Position numbers and translations under genes: made by a program. The notes under the pieces were generated by a model. It did no database searches. It saw nothing but the letters and a program-made list of their open reading frames with translations, and was not told the origin of the DNA. A stretch of DNA of 64,000 nucleotides from an uncultured Desulfobacter sp. (GTDB lineage Bacteria > Desulfobacterota > Desulfobacteria > Desulfobacterales > Desulfobacteraceae): NCBI RefSeq assembly GCF_963665355.1, contig NZ_OY762229.1, forward strand, positions 3,472,001 to 3,536,000, read 5' to 3'. Of the stretch, positions 1 through 8,410 are shown in pieces (within the stretch, counting starts at the first letter, position 1; each line of letters opens with the position of its first letter).

Positions 1-868
1 CTGGCGTCACATTCCAGTGGTCCACGCCGAAAAGTTTGCCGGTGCGGCCGAAGCCGGTCTGGACTTCATCGGCGATGAGGAGTACGCCGTAATGGTCGCA
101 AAGTTCCCGCAGGCGGGGCCAGAAATCATCCGGCGGCACAATGGCACCGGCCTCGCCCTGGATGGGCTCGGCCACGATGGCGGCAATGCCGTTGCCCACC
201 TGTTTGCTGGTTTTCAGCAGGCGCTCCACTTCATCAGCATCGCCAAAGGGGGCATGCTGCACCCCTTCCAGCAGGGGCAGCAGAGGCTGGCGGAAGACAT
301 TTTTGCCCATGAGGGAAAGCGAACCCAGGGTCTTTCCGTGAAACCCCTTGAGCATGGCGATAAACCCCTTGTTGCCGGTATACAGTTTAGCAAGTTTCAT
401 GGCGCCTTCCACAGCTTCTGTGCCGGAGTTGGCAAAAAAACCGTACTGGATCTCGCCCGGGGTCAGCATGCCCAGGACCTGTGCCAGCTTTGCCCGCAAA
501 GGGTCCAGCATCTCCTGGCTGTACTGGGGGCTTCTGTCCAGCTGGGCTTTTACAGCCTCTACAATTTTGGGGTGCCGGATGCCATAGGAGTAAAGACCGA
601 AACCGCCGAGCAGATCAATATATTCACGTCCAAGAATGTCTTTGAGAATGGAGCCCTGCCCAGTCCACTCCGTGACGGCAAAACTTCCTTCTTCGGTGAC
701 CGATTTGCGGTATTCGAGGAATCCTTTGTTGACATGGTTCCGGAAGTTGGCCACCGTCTCTTTGGCCACTGCTTCCCGCTCCTGCCGGGTAATATCCGCG
801 TCATTTTTTTTAATCAGGTCAACATACTTGTTTGCTTCCGTGAAAGCGCTTGTAATATCCCTGCTCAT
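1..868 (-). CDS. patA: Putrescine aminotransferase, class III PLP enzyme (3' end beyond window)
   Basis: The protein should transfer the terminal amino group of putrescine to 2-oxoglutarate, giving 4-aminobutanal, in the cytoplasm. The visible 289 residues match the putrescine aminotransferase branch closely: HVNKGFLEYRKSV near residue 45, LGGFGLYSYGIRHPKIV, FFANSGTEAVEGAMKLAKLY (PLP phosphate binding) and IADEVQTGFGRTGK near residue 270. The PLP-binding lysine lies past the window edge. The ATG at 868 follows an AAGGA ribosome site. It is the last gene of a leftward potABCD-patA group, so importer and catabolic enzyme are linked. A leader of about 300 bp and a long hairpin separate it from potD, so it may be transcribed partly on its own. 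Ornithine or GABA aminotransferase is a weaker alternative. Confidence 0.88.
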   Translation of the reverse strand, partial: MSRDITSAFTEANKYVDLIKKNDADITRQEREAVAKETVANFRNHVNKGFLEYRKSVTEEGSFAVTEWTGQGSILKDILGREYIDLLGGFGLYSYGIRHPKIVEAVKAQLDRSPQYSQEMLDPLRAKLAQVLGMLTPGEIQYGFFANSGTEAVEGAMKLAKLYTGNKGFIAMLKGFHGKTLGSLSLMGKNVFRQPLLPLLEGVQHAPFGDADEVERLLKTSKQVGNGIAAIVAEPIQGEAGAIVPPDDFWPRLRELCDHYGVLLIADEVQTGFGRTGKLFGVDHWNVTP

Positions 869-1188
869 TTTAATTCCGTTCCTTTTCTCCTGTTTTGTTT
901 TAAATTTGGTCGCCGGCTGATTGCCGGTCCCTTCATGTTTTGTAATGACCGGATCCTGGTTGGAGAGACCGAAGGTCCAGTCCGTATCCATTATAAATTT
1001 TTTATAAATCTTTCTATTGTAAAATTTGCCTTCGGCAAAAACGTGTTCAATGTTGATTTTGCACATATCTTTGGGGGGCAACTGCATACGGGTTGCGGTG
1101 AAGAACGATGAATTCGGCCTTCATTCAGGCTGATACCTTGTAAATTGGTAAAAAGTGTTTTCATTTACGATTCAAATAACGTCGCCAG

Positions 1189-1315
1189 GTTCGGATGGAG
1201 ACTTACCCGGATGCAAGGCGCAAGGACCGTTGTAACCGGAGCAACTTCATGGTTATGAGGATTACAACGGTCCGCAGCAACGCCGCAGATGGGTGAGTAC
1301 CCGTCCAAACACTAT
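1189..1315. repeat. Long nested palindrome between potD and patA (family 2 element, long form)
   Basis: This fills part of the 443-bp gap 869-1311; the rest shows no gene. An outer stem pairs 1189-1198 with 1301-1310 with G-T wobbles. A second stem pairs ACTTACCC (1201-1208) with GGGTGAGT (1291-1298). A perfect 12-bp inner stem pairs GGACCGTTGTAA (1224-1235) with TTACAACGGTCC (1262-1273). The minus-strand left edge (AGTGTTTGGACG, then CACCCATCTGCG) matches the palindrome at 28637-28697, and both begin at a TAG stop codon. It could act as a transcript end or processing signal for potD. There is no clear T-run. Confidence 0.7.
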
Positions 1316-2367
1316 CTGGTTTTAATCATTGTCCACAGTTCGTCATAATACCGGTTATCCTTGCCAAGATCGGTGATGAACTCAAGGGTCTTCATAGTCT
1401 CTTCGCTGGGATAAATAGCCGGGTTGGTCAGGTCCTCAGGAGTGATAAATTCCTTGGCAGCCTTGTTCGGGGTGGCATACTGGGTCCAGTTGGAGAGCGC
1501 TGCACCGTTATGGGCATCCAGAACCCAGTTGATGAATGTGTGGGCATAGTCCACATGGGGGGCACCGGCAGGAATGGCCATGTTGTCCGCCCAGATCACG
1601 CCGCCTTCCTTGGGATTGGCAAAGACAACCTGATCGGGGTGGTCCGCCACGGCACGCAGGGCATCCCCATTGTAAACCAGAGCTGCAACGGCAGTGCCTG
1701 CAACCACCTTGGAGCGGCCGCCGGTTCCCACGTCAAACCCGGCAAAGTATTTGCTGGACTTGGTCTCGATCATCATGTCGGCCAGGGCTTTGAGGTCGGT
1801 TTTGTCCAGGGTGTTGACACTTTTGCCCATATACTTCAGGGCAATGCCCAGCATTTCCCGGATGGAGTCAATCATGACCACAGGACCCTTGCGGGAGGCC
1901 GGATCAAAGAACAACGCCGTGGACGCGACATAGTCGGCACCCAGTTTCTTTTTATCATACAGCATGCCCACGGTGCCCCACTGATAAGCTGCTGTGTACT
2001 CATTGCCCGGATCATAGGCTGTGTTCTGGAAAGAGGGGTCCAGGTTTGCCAGGTTGGGCAGTTTGGAGTGGTCAAGCTTTTGCAACAGGTTCAGCTTGAT
2101 CATGGTGTTAATGATGTAGTCGGACGGAACAACCACGTCATACTGGTTGACGCCGCCGGCCTGCAGTTTTGCCACAAGCTCTTCGGTGGACTCGTAGAGC
2201 TCCACCCGGCTTTTAATGCCGGTGTCTTTTTTAAAGTTGTCCATAAAGTCCTCCGGCATATATTCACTCCAGATCAGGACTCGAAGTTCATTGGCTGCAA
2301 AAGAGGCGGCCGGGAACTGTATGACCACGGCAAACACCAGCATCAGGATTAAGGCTAATTTTTTCAT
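1312..2367 (-). CDS. potD: Spermidine/putrescine-binding periplasmic protein
   Basis: This is the solute receptor of a PotABCD polyamine importer; it binds putrescine or spermidine in the periplasm and delivers it to PotBC. The 351-residue product begins with a Sec signal peptide (MKKLALILMLVFAVVIQFPA, cleavage near SFAAN). PotD-family text follows: LRVLIWSEYMPEDFMDNFKK, YDVVVPSDYIINTMIKLNLL, then WGTVGMLYDKKK and WADNMAIPAGAPH. The ATG at 2367 was chosen over upstream in-frame starts because it directly follows an AAAGGAG site and begins the signal peptide. It lies 20 bp after potC. Its TAG stop is the first base triplet of a palindromic repeat. Exact ligand preference cannot be read, but the adjacent putrescine aminotransferase favours putrescine. 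Confidence 0.93.
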   Translation of the reverse strand: MKKLALILMLVFAVVIQFPAASFAANELRVLIWSEYMPEDFMDNFKKDTGIKSRVELYESTEELVAKLQAGGVNQYDVVVPSDYIINTMIKLNLLQKLDHSKLPNLANLDPSFQNTAYDPGNEYTAAYQWGTVGMLYDKKKLGADYVASTALFFDPASRKGPVVMIDSIREMLGIALKYMGKSVNTLDKTDLKALADMMIETKSSKYFAGFDVGTGGRSKVVAGTAVAALVYNGDALRAVADHPDQVVFANPKEGGVIWADNMAIPAGAPHVDYAHTFINWVLDAHNGAALSNWTQYATPNKAAKEFITPEDLTNPAIYPSEETMKTLEFITDLGKDNRYYDELWTMIKTR

Positions 2368-2386
2368 GTTGTTCTCCTTTAGTTGT

Positions 2387-3181
2387 TTAGTTATCTTTGC
2401 TGGAAATCCGCTGTGACAGGATAACCAGTGTGATGGTGACAAAAATCCCCACGGTGGACAGGGCATGGATTTTGGGCGTGATGCCCCGGTGTACTTCACC
2501 GTAAATATAAAGGGGCAGGGTGACCGAGGTGGGACCGGCCGTAAAAAAGCTGATAATAAAGTCGTCAAGGGACAGGGTCAGGGCCAGCATGGCTCCGGAC
2601 ACGATGCCCGGCATCATCAGCGGCAGCAGCACATGGCGGAAGGTGTACCAGTTGGAGGCGTACAGGTCCCTTGAGGCTTCTTCAATTTCGTTATTAAAAG
2701 CTGCAAGCCGGCTTCTGACCACCAGGGCCACAAAGGCCACCTGGAAGGTGACATGCCCGATGATCATGGTCACAAGCCCGGGTTCAAATATGGAGGAGAC
2801 CGAGCGCAGGCAGGTAAAGGCAATGACCAGGGCTCCTGCAAAAACGATCTCCGGGGTGATGACCGGCAGATACAGGTTGATGTCAAAAAAGGTCATCACT
2901 TTCTTTGACCAGGGAAAACGGGCCAGGCCCATGGCAAGGGCGGTGCCCATGATTGTGGCAATGAAAGTGGAGACCACCGCCAGAACTGCCGTATTGAGGC
3001 AGGCTTCAATAACCAGGTCATCATGGATCAGTTTTGCATACCAGTCCAGGCTGAACCCGCCCCAGTGGATGCCGAAACGGGATTCATTAAATGAGTAGAC
3101 CATGACGGCCAGCAACGGCGTGTAAAGAAACAGATAGGTTGCAATGGCCAGAATTTTGTAACGCAGACCGAGCTTAAACAT
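2387..3181 (-). CDS. potC: Spermidine/putrescine ABC transporter permease PotC
   Basis: Inner-membrane permease, 264 residues, one half of the PotBC channel. About six hydrophobic segments are visible, the first at residues 10-32 (ILAIATYLFLYTPLLAVMVY). The coupling motif that contacts the ATPase appears as EEASRDLYASNWYTFRHVLL around residue 165, with the usual EAA-type spacing (EEA...G-like turn...P). Length and order fit PotC. Its ATG overlaps the potB stop codon by one base (TAATG), which implies translational coupling, and potD follows 20 bp downstream. Confidence 0.93.
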   Translation of the reverse strand: MFKLGLRYKILAIATYLFLYTPLLAVMVYSFNESRFGIHWGGFSLDWYAKLIHDDLVIEACLNTAVLAVVSTFIATIMGTALAMGLARFPWSKKVMTFFDINLYLPVITPEIVFAGALVIAFTCLRSVSSIFEPGLVTMIIGHVTFQVAFVALVVRSRLAAFNNEIEEASRDLYASNWYTFRHVLLPLMMPGIVSGAMLALTLSLDDFIISFFTAGPTSVTLPLYIYGEVHRGITPKIHALSTVGIFVTITLVILSQRISSKDN

Positions 3182-4095
3182 TATACCATCTCCATTTTTT
3201 CGCCTTTGCGGTTCAAAATGACCAGGGCAATAAGGGTTAAGGACATAAGCGCAAGGCTGACGGCCGCACCAAAGGGCCAGTCACGGCTTTTGCCGAACTG
3301 TTGCTGGATCAGGTTGCCCACCAGCATATATTTGGCACCCCCCAGAAGATCCGGGATCAGGAACATGCCCATGGCCGGCACAAAGGTCAAAATGGCCCCC
3401 ACGGAAAGGCCCGGCAGGGTCTGGGGTAAAATGGCCTGGGTGAACACCCGCAATCTGCCGCAGTAAAGATCATTGGCCGCTTCCACCAGGCTCCAGTCCA
3501 GTTTTTCCACACTGGAGTAGAGGGGCAGGGCCACAAAGGGTAAAAATGCGCTGATCATGCCGATATAAACCGCAAAGGAGCTGGGGTACAACGGACTGTC
3601 CGGCGGCACCAGGTTGAGCACAGCCGCAATTTTTGCAATGGGAAGGCCTGGTGCCAGAACAATCTGCCAGGCATAGGTCCGGATCACAAGGTTGGTCCAG
3701 AAGGGGATGATCAGTGCCGTGAGCCACAGATACCGGGACGCCTTGTCCCGGGTTGATATAAAAAAGGCTAAAGGGTAGGACAAAATGATGCAGACCATTG
3801 TGGTGATAAATCCGGCAATGACCGAGCGCAATAAAATTTTTAGGTAGTCCGGGCTCCAGCCGAACAGGCTGTATCCTGCCAGACGTTTGTAGTTTTCCAG
3901 GGTAAAGGCCCATTCAATCTCGCCATAGGCACCCCGGGTGGTAAAGCTGATCACGATCAGTGACAACGCAGGAATGGAAAGAAAAAGCATGATCCACAGC
4001 ATGCCCGGAGAGATGCGCAGAAGGCCCCTGGTTCTGATTTTCCTGGGTGTTGACAGGTCTCCATAGAGTATTTCTGGTTTTTCTATAATATTCAC
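3181..4095 (-). CDS. potB: Spermidine/putrescine ABC transporter permease PotB
   Basis: Inner-membrane permease, 304 residues, partner of PotC. A basic cytoplasmic N-terminus of about 28 residues precedes the first membrane segment (MLWIMLFLSIPALSLIVISF). PotB-type text is clear: LIIPFWTNLVIRTYAWQIVL in the middle, then the EAA-type loop (EAANDLYCGRLRVFTQAILP) that docks to PotA, and GMFLIPDLLGGAKYMLVGNL. It starts 53 bp after potA. The gene sits in the usual A-B-C-D order for pot operons, all on the minus strand. Confidence 0.93.
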   Translation of the reverse strand: MNIIEKPEILYGDLSTPRKIRTRGLLRISPGMLWIMLFLSIPALSLIVISFTTRGAYGEIEWAFTLENYKRLAGYSLFGWSPDYLKILLRSVIAGFITTMVCIILSYPLAFFISTRDKASRYLWLTALIIPFWTNLVIRTYAWQIVLAPGLPIAKIAAVLNLVPPDSPLYPSSFAVYIGMISAFLPFVALPLYSSVEKLDWSLVEAANDLYCGRLRVFTQAILPQTLPGLSVGAILTFVPAMGMFLIPDLLGGAKYMLVGNLIQQQFGKSRDWPFGAAVSLALMSLTLIALVILNRKGEKMEMV

Positions 4096-4147
4096 CGGCC
4101 TGTTACTCCTTGACTCTTTATATGTTCAAATATGATTAGTCGTCTGA

Positions 4148-5176
4148 TTAGTCATCTATGGTTACCAACGCTTCCTGCAGCAGCTCCACCCAGATTTCAT
4201 CTCCGATTTCGATTTTTCGGTGGGGGGCTGTCCGCATGCGCAGATTGCCGGTTTCCAGGGTGATGTTTTGGTAGGTGCCCCGGTAGAATTTTTCAATGAC
4301 CCGGGACCGGATTCCGTTCCGGGCCGGTTTATCCTGGCGAAGCCTGACGCCCTCGGGGCGGATGACAAGGGATCCTTTTTCCCATTCTGGCATGGTGTTG
4401 GGGATAAAATCACCAAATGATGCCCGAAGAACATTGCCGTTCCGTTCAACCTCAAAGATATTTGCAGAGCCGATAAATTCGGCGACAAACCGGCAGTTGG
4501 GGTGGTTGTAAATTTCGGATGGCGTACCGCACTGCAGGATATGCCCGTCTTTCATGACGGCAATCCGATCGGACACCGTCAATGCCTCTTCCTGGTCATG
4601 GGTCACCAGAATGAAATTTTTCTTAAGCCGCAGCTGAAGCCGGCGCAGCTGTTCCTGGAGCTGGACCCTTAATTTGGCGTCCAAAGCGGACATGGGCTCA
4701 TCCAGCAGCAGAATTTCCGGCTCGCAGATCAGGGCTCTTGCCATGGATACCCGCTGGCGCTGACCGCCGGAGAGCTGGTCCGGGTAACGGTCTGCAAAAT
4801 TTTCGAGCTCCAGCATTTCCAGCATTTTTTTCACCCTGGGGGCAATTTGTGCTTCCGGCACTTTTTGTGAACGCAGGCCAAAGGCAATATTGTCGTAGTT
4901 TTTCAAGTGCGGGAACAGCGCGTAGCTTTGAAAAACAGTATTCACCGGGCGTTTGTTGGCCGGAATATCGAGAATGGGATTTCCGTTTAAAAACAGATTA
5001 CCGTCGGATGCGGTTTCAAGGCCTGCAATAATCCTTAACAGAGTGGTTTTTCCGCAGCCGGACGGGCCAAGAAGGGTAAAAAGTTCGCCTTGGTTGATGC
5101 GCAGATCGACGTTGTCAAGGGCCTTCACTTCGCCATAATTTTTGTGTAAGGAGATTGCTTCCAGACAATAATCCAT
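4148..5176 (-). CDS. potA: Spermidine/putrescine ABC transporter ATPase PotA
   Basis: Cytoplasmic ATPase that powers polyamine uptake, 342 residues. Walker A is GPSGCGKTTLLR at about 38-49, the Q-loop is at TVFQSYALFPH, the signature is LSGGQRQRVSMARAL, Walker B is ILLLDEPMSALD, and the switch histidine is in LVTHDQEEAL. A C-terminal TOBE regulatory domain of about 100 residues (VIRPEGVRL) matches the PotA/MalK type. It is the first gene of the pot unit. A 20-bp near-palindrome lies 24 bp upstream of the ATG and matches the one in front of the divergently placed TetR gene, so repression by that regulator is likely. Confidence 0.95.
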   Translation of the reverse strand: MDYCLEAISLHKNYGEVKALDNVDLRINQGELFTLLGPSGCGKTTLLRIIAGLETASDGNLFLNGNPILDIPANKRPVNTVFQSYALFPHLKNYDNIAFGLRSQKVPEAQIAPRVKKMLEMLELENFADRYPDQLSGGQRQRVSMARALICEPEILLLDEPMSALDAKLRVQLQEQLRRLQLRLKKNFILVTHDQEEALTVSDRIAVMKDGHILQCGTPSEIYNHPNCRFVAEFIGSANIFEVERNGNVLRASFGDFIPNTMPEWEKGSLVIRPEGVRLRQDKPARNGIRSRVIEKFYRGTYQNITLETGNLRMRTAPHRKIEIGDEIWVELLQEALVTIDD

Positions 5177-5199
5177 GTTGTCACCTGAGTTTTTTATAT

Positions 5200-5219
5200 T
5201 TTACTGAATGGTCAGTGAA
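5200..5219. promoter_or_regulatory. Probable TetR-type operator upstream of potA
   Basis: Arms TTTACTGA and TCAGTGAA flank an ATGG centre. The arms are inverted repeats with one mismatch. Fifteen of the first sixteen bases and the centre are shared with the palindrome at 5988-6007. It lies 24 bp upstream of the potA start, where a bound repressor would block transcription. Confidence 0.7.
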
Positions 5220-5266
5220 TAAATTTGGATACCTTTCCCTGACCCCTGTTACTATTATGGTTGTCA

Positions 5267-5875
5267 TTAAAACGTGCCGTTTTTCAACATTGCTATGGTT
5301 GCCGCTCTGGCTGTCTGGGCAAAATCTTCAAAGGGCTTGCCCTCATTCAGGAAATGGGCGTGGAACTCCAGTCCTTCCATTAGCGTCAAAACGTAGTCGG
5401 CGGCTTTAAGTTCGTCGGAAACCCTGATAACGCCTTCTTTATTAAAGACAATGAAAGCGTCATGCAGATAATCACGAAGCCAGAGGAACATGTTGTTGAG
5501 AACTCTGCGGATCCCTTCATCCCTGAAGCTCTTGTAATAAAAACCAAAATGCACGCCCGGATCAACTGTCCGGTTCCATTTATAGCTGAACATCAGATTC
5601 ATCAGTGCGTCAAACCTTCGGGTGCTGTCCTCTATCAAATTAAAGCCCAGCATATGTTCGGACTTGTATTTTGAGACCAGAAACTCTATGAGCTCGCGTT
5701 GCAGGTTCTCCTTGTTCTTGAAATAGTGAAGGATCAGTGTTGAATGGATATTCAGGTATTCGGCTATTTTGCCGATGGAACTGCCTTCAAACCCCTTCTC
5801 AATTAAAACCTGATAATATGCTTCAAGAATTTCAGGTTTCCGCGTTTCTGCATTTCGGTTTTTTCTATTAGTCAT
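5267..5875 (-). CDS. TetR/AcrR-family regulator, likely controls the polyamine operon
   Basis: A one-component repressor of about 202 residues. The N-terminus carries the TetR helix-turn-helix: EILEAYYQVLIEKGFEGSSI, then IAEYLNIHSTLILHYFKNKE, with the characteristic HYF-KNKE end. The C-terminal 130 residues form a helical ligand domain similar in layout to the BetI type (TetR_C_6). The ATG at 5875 is preferred; a TTG at 5890 would add five residues, and neither has a convincing ribosome site. Its stop is about 90 bp from potA and it is transcribed in the same direction. Paired palindromes before this gene and before potA suggest autoregulation plus control of potABCD. The ligand could be a polyamine; that is inference. 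Confidence 0.85.
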   Translation of the reverse strand: MTNRKNRNAETRKPEILEAYYQVLIEKGFEGSSIGKIAEYLNIHSTLILHYFKNKENLQRELIEFLVSKYKSEHMLGFNLIEDSTRRFDALMNLMFSYKWNRTVDPGVHFGFYYKSFRDEGIRRVLNNMFLWLRDYLHDAFIVFNKEGVIRVSDELKAADYVLTLMEGLEFHAHFLNEGKPFEDFAQTARAATIAMLKNGTF

Positions 5876-5987
5876 CAACAGCCAGTTCAAAAGTAGTTTC
5901 GGTTTTTCCGACCAGTTTTTTATGTAATTTTTAAAAAATTACAATTTATGTATGAAATACATTCACATATTTGTGTTGTCAATAAAA

Positions 5988-6007
5988 TTTACTGAATGGT
6001 CAGTAAA
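5988..6007. promoter_or_regulatory. Perfect TetR-type operator upstream of the regulator
   Basis: Perfect inverted arms TTTACTGA and TCAGTAAA flank ATGG. It sits about 113 bp upstream of the TetR start and 84 bp upstream of the rightward SH3 gene, in an AT-rich divergent promoter region. It matches the operator before potA. Confidence 0.75.
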
Positions 6008-6090
6008 AAAATGTTAACGAATTTTGGTTTCCCTTGATAATTGGCTGTTTCAATGATAATGGTACCTAAATTAATGAATGGGGATATAAA

Positions 6091-6702
6091 ATGAGAGCAA
6101 AGTATCTGATCTTAACTTGTTTTTTCTTTTTTTCTATAGCCGCTTACAGTTATGCAAAAGATATTTATGTGACCGGGGTAACCCAGATCACCATGCGCAC
6201 GGGGCCGGGCATTGACCATAAAATCGTGGCCATGGTCACGTCAGGGGTTAAACTTGAGATTCTGGAATATAATGATGACTGGTCCATGGTCAGAAACGAT
6301 GCAGGAAAAACCGGGTGGGTCCTGACCCGCTTTCTGACGGAGGAAGTACCCAAAGCCCTTGTGGCTGAACGGTATAGACAGGAAAACGAACGGTTGGCGT
6401 CAAAGCTTTCCGCCGCAGAAGAAACGGCCGAAACACTGAACACCCAAAATAAAAAACTTATGGAAATTGCCCAGAAATATAAGCAGCTCAAAGATGCGTC
6501 TGCAAGTTACCTGAAACTTGATGCCGAGCATAAATCGCTTTTGGAACAGTCCCGGGAACAGGAAAAACTTATTCAAAGCCTTAAACAGAGAATTAAAAGC
6601 GAGGTGAAACTCGGACTGCTTTCCGGGGCCGGTGTTTTCATCGTGGGATTGATTTTCGGAATGAGCAGCCGCAGGAAAAAAAGAGGTTCCCTTTTATCCT
6701 GA
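6091..6702 (+). CDS. SH3-domain, coiled-coil, membrane-anchored protein (TIGR04211-like)
   Basis: A 203-residue envelope protein. Residues 1-22 are a signal peptide (ILTCFFFFSIAAYSYAKD). Residues 24-85 form a bacterial SH3 domain (TMRTGPGIDHKIVAMVTSG, then DDWSMVRNDAGKTGWVLTRF). A coiled coil runs from about 95 to 170, followed by one membrane helix (LGLLSGAGVFIVGLIFGM) and a basic tail RRKKRG. This order matches the TIGR04211 SH3-and-anchor family, whose role is not settled; peptidoglycan interaction is a reasonable guess. It is 61 bp upstream of nadB on the same strand. Confidence 0.85.
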   Translation: MRAKYLILTCFFFFSIAAYSYAKDIYVTGVTQITMRTGPGIDHKIVAMVTSGVKLEILEYNDDWSMVRNDAGKTGWVLTRFLTEEVPKALVAERYRQENERLASKLSAAEETAETLNTQNKKLMEIAQKYKQLKDASASYLKLDAEHKSLLEQSREQEKLIQSLKQRIKSEVKLGLLSGAGVFIVGLIFGMSSRRKKRGSLLS

Positions 6703-6763
6703 TTTTTTTAACGCACCTGAATTGTTAACTTCATTAATTTAACCCACAGTAAAGTATCGAAAA

Positions 6764-8380
6764 ATGATTGAAACCGATTTTCTGGTTATAGGCAGTGGTG
6801 TTGCCGGACTAAGCTATGCACTGAAGGTTGCACAGTTTGGCCGGGTGGCCATCATCACCAAGAAAAAAATTTATAAGACCAATACAGCGCTTGCCCAGGG
6901 CGGTGTAGCCTGCGTAATCAGCAAGACAGACTCCTTTGAAAAGCATGTGGCAGATACTCTGGCGTCAGGGGACGGGCTTTGTAACGAAGAAGTGGTGCGC
7001 ATGGTGGTGGAAAACGGACCGGAAAGGATCAGGGAGTTGGTGGATTTAGGGGCCCGGTTCAATCTGGACGGCGACGATAAGTATGGTTTTTCCCTGGGCC
7101 GGGAGGGGGGGCACTCCGAAAACAGAATCGTCCATGCCCGGGATCTCACCGGTAAAGAGATTGAGGATGTCCTGGTCAAAAACGTTGAGAACCATGAAAA
7201 TATAACCATTCTGGAAAACCATATCGCCGTTAACCTGATTACCTATTCCACAAGTATCCGCAGCGGTCTTGTCAGAACCCAGCATGAAAATATCTGTTGC
7301 GGGGCCTATGTCCTGGATAACGATACCGGAAAGGTGGAAACTGTTGCTGCAAAGGTGACTCTGCTGGCCACAGGCGGCGGTTCAAAGGTCTATCTGTATA
7401 CGTCCAACCCCGACATTGCCACAGGGGACGGTATTGCCATGGCATACCGTGCCGGGGCCACCGTGGCAAACATGGAGTTTGTTCAGTTCCATCCCACCTG
7501 CCTGTTTCATCCCGAAGCCAAGAATTTTCTGATTTCCGAGGCCGTAAGGGGGGAGGGCGCCCATCTCATCGATGCACAGGGCAACCGGTTCATGGGGAAA
7601 TATTCGCCGGACCTGGAGCTTGCCTGCCGGGACGTTGTGGCCCGGGCCATTGACAATGAACTGAAAAAAACCGGTGCCGACTCCGTATTTCTGGATATCA
7701 CCCACATGGATGCAGATTTCTTACGAAACCGGTTTCCCAATATTCATTCCAAATGTCTGGAGTATGGCATTGACATCACCAAGCAGCCCATCCCGGTGGT
7801 TCCGGCAGCCCATTATATGTGCGGAGGCGTGGCCACAGATCTAAACGGGCGTTCCGACATCCAATGTCTTTATGCCGTGGGTGAAACTGCATGCACCGGC
7901 CTTCACGGGGCCAATCGTCTGGCCTCAAATTCCCTTCTCGAAGCTGTGGTCTATGCTGATAAAGCGGCTAAGTCCTCGGTTAAGGAATTTGAACAGGTCT
8001 GCAAAAAATCCACTATTGAACTGGATCCCTGGGATGAGACCAACACCCTGGACAGCGATGAAGCCATTATGGTGACCCACAACTGGGAGGAGATCCGGCG
8101 TCTGATGTGGAACTATGTAGGTATTGTCCGATCGGACAAGCGCCTTCACCGTGCCCAGCGCCGTATTGAGATGATCCAGCATGAAATTGAAGAGTACTAC
8201 TGGGATTTTAAAATCACGGCGGATCTCATTGAATTGCGCAACCTTGCCACGGTGGCGGAGCTGATTATCAAGTCTGCGTTAATGCGCAAGGAGAGCCGCG
8301 GGTTGCACTACAATTTGTGGTACCCGGACAAGGATGATGCCAATTGTCTGGCCCCCACCCTGGTCCACAAGACATTCTGA
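6764..8380 (+). CDS. nadB: L-aspartate oxidase
   Basis: This flavoenzyme oxidises L-aspartate to iminoaspartate, the first step of de novo NAD synthesis; in anaerobes fumarate can replace oxygen as acceptor. The 538-residue product starts with the FAD-binding Rossmann motif (VIGSGVAGLSYALKVA) and keeps family signatures: TNTALAQGGVACV, SLGREGGHSENRIVHARDLT, LLATGGGSKVYLYTSNP, VEFVQFHPTCLF-like text, and CTGLHGANRLASNSLLEAVV. A helical C-terminal domain follows. Length is normal for NadB. nadA and nadC are not in the window. Succinate dehydrogenase flavoprotein is excluded by the overall length and the NadB-specific C-terminus. Confidence 0.96.
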   Translation: MIETDFLVIGSGVAGLSYALKVAQFGRVAIITKKKIYKTNTALAQGGVACVISKTDSFEKHVADTLASGDGLCNEEVVRMVVENGPERIRELVDLGARFNLDGDDKYGFSLGREGGHSENRIVHARDLTGKEIEDVLVKNVENHENITILENHIAVNLITYSTSIRSGLVRTQHENICCGAYVLDNDTGKVETVAAKVTLLATGGGSKVYLYTSNPDIATGDGIAMAYRAGATVANMEFVQFHPTCLFHPEAKNFLISEAVRGEGAHLIDAQGNRFMGKYSPDLELACRDVVARAIDNELKKTGADSVFLDITHMDADFLRNRFPNIHSKCLEYGIDITKQPIPVVPAAHYMCGGVATDLNGRSDIQCLYAVGETACTGLHGANRLASNSLLEAVVYADKAAKSSVKEFEQVCKKSTIELDPWDETNTLDSDEAIMVTHNWEEIRRLMWNYVGIVRSDKRLHRAQRRIEMIQHEIEEYYWDFKITADLIELRNLATVAELIIKSALMRKESRGLHYNLWYPDKDDANCLAPTLVHKTF

Positions 8381-8410
8381 AAAAAACATGTCCGCAGGCA
8401 TTACAACTGA

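Noticed and set aside
17-1111. Long open frame on the plus strand at the left edge
   Set aside because: The minus strand of 1-868 encodes a clear aminotransferase; the plus-strand product has no recognisable motif.
1510-2352. Long plus-strand frame opposite potD
   Set aside because: It is the antisense of a convincing periplasmic binding protein gene with a signal peptide and ribosome site.
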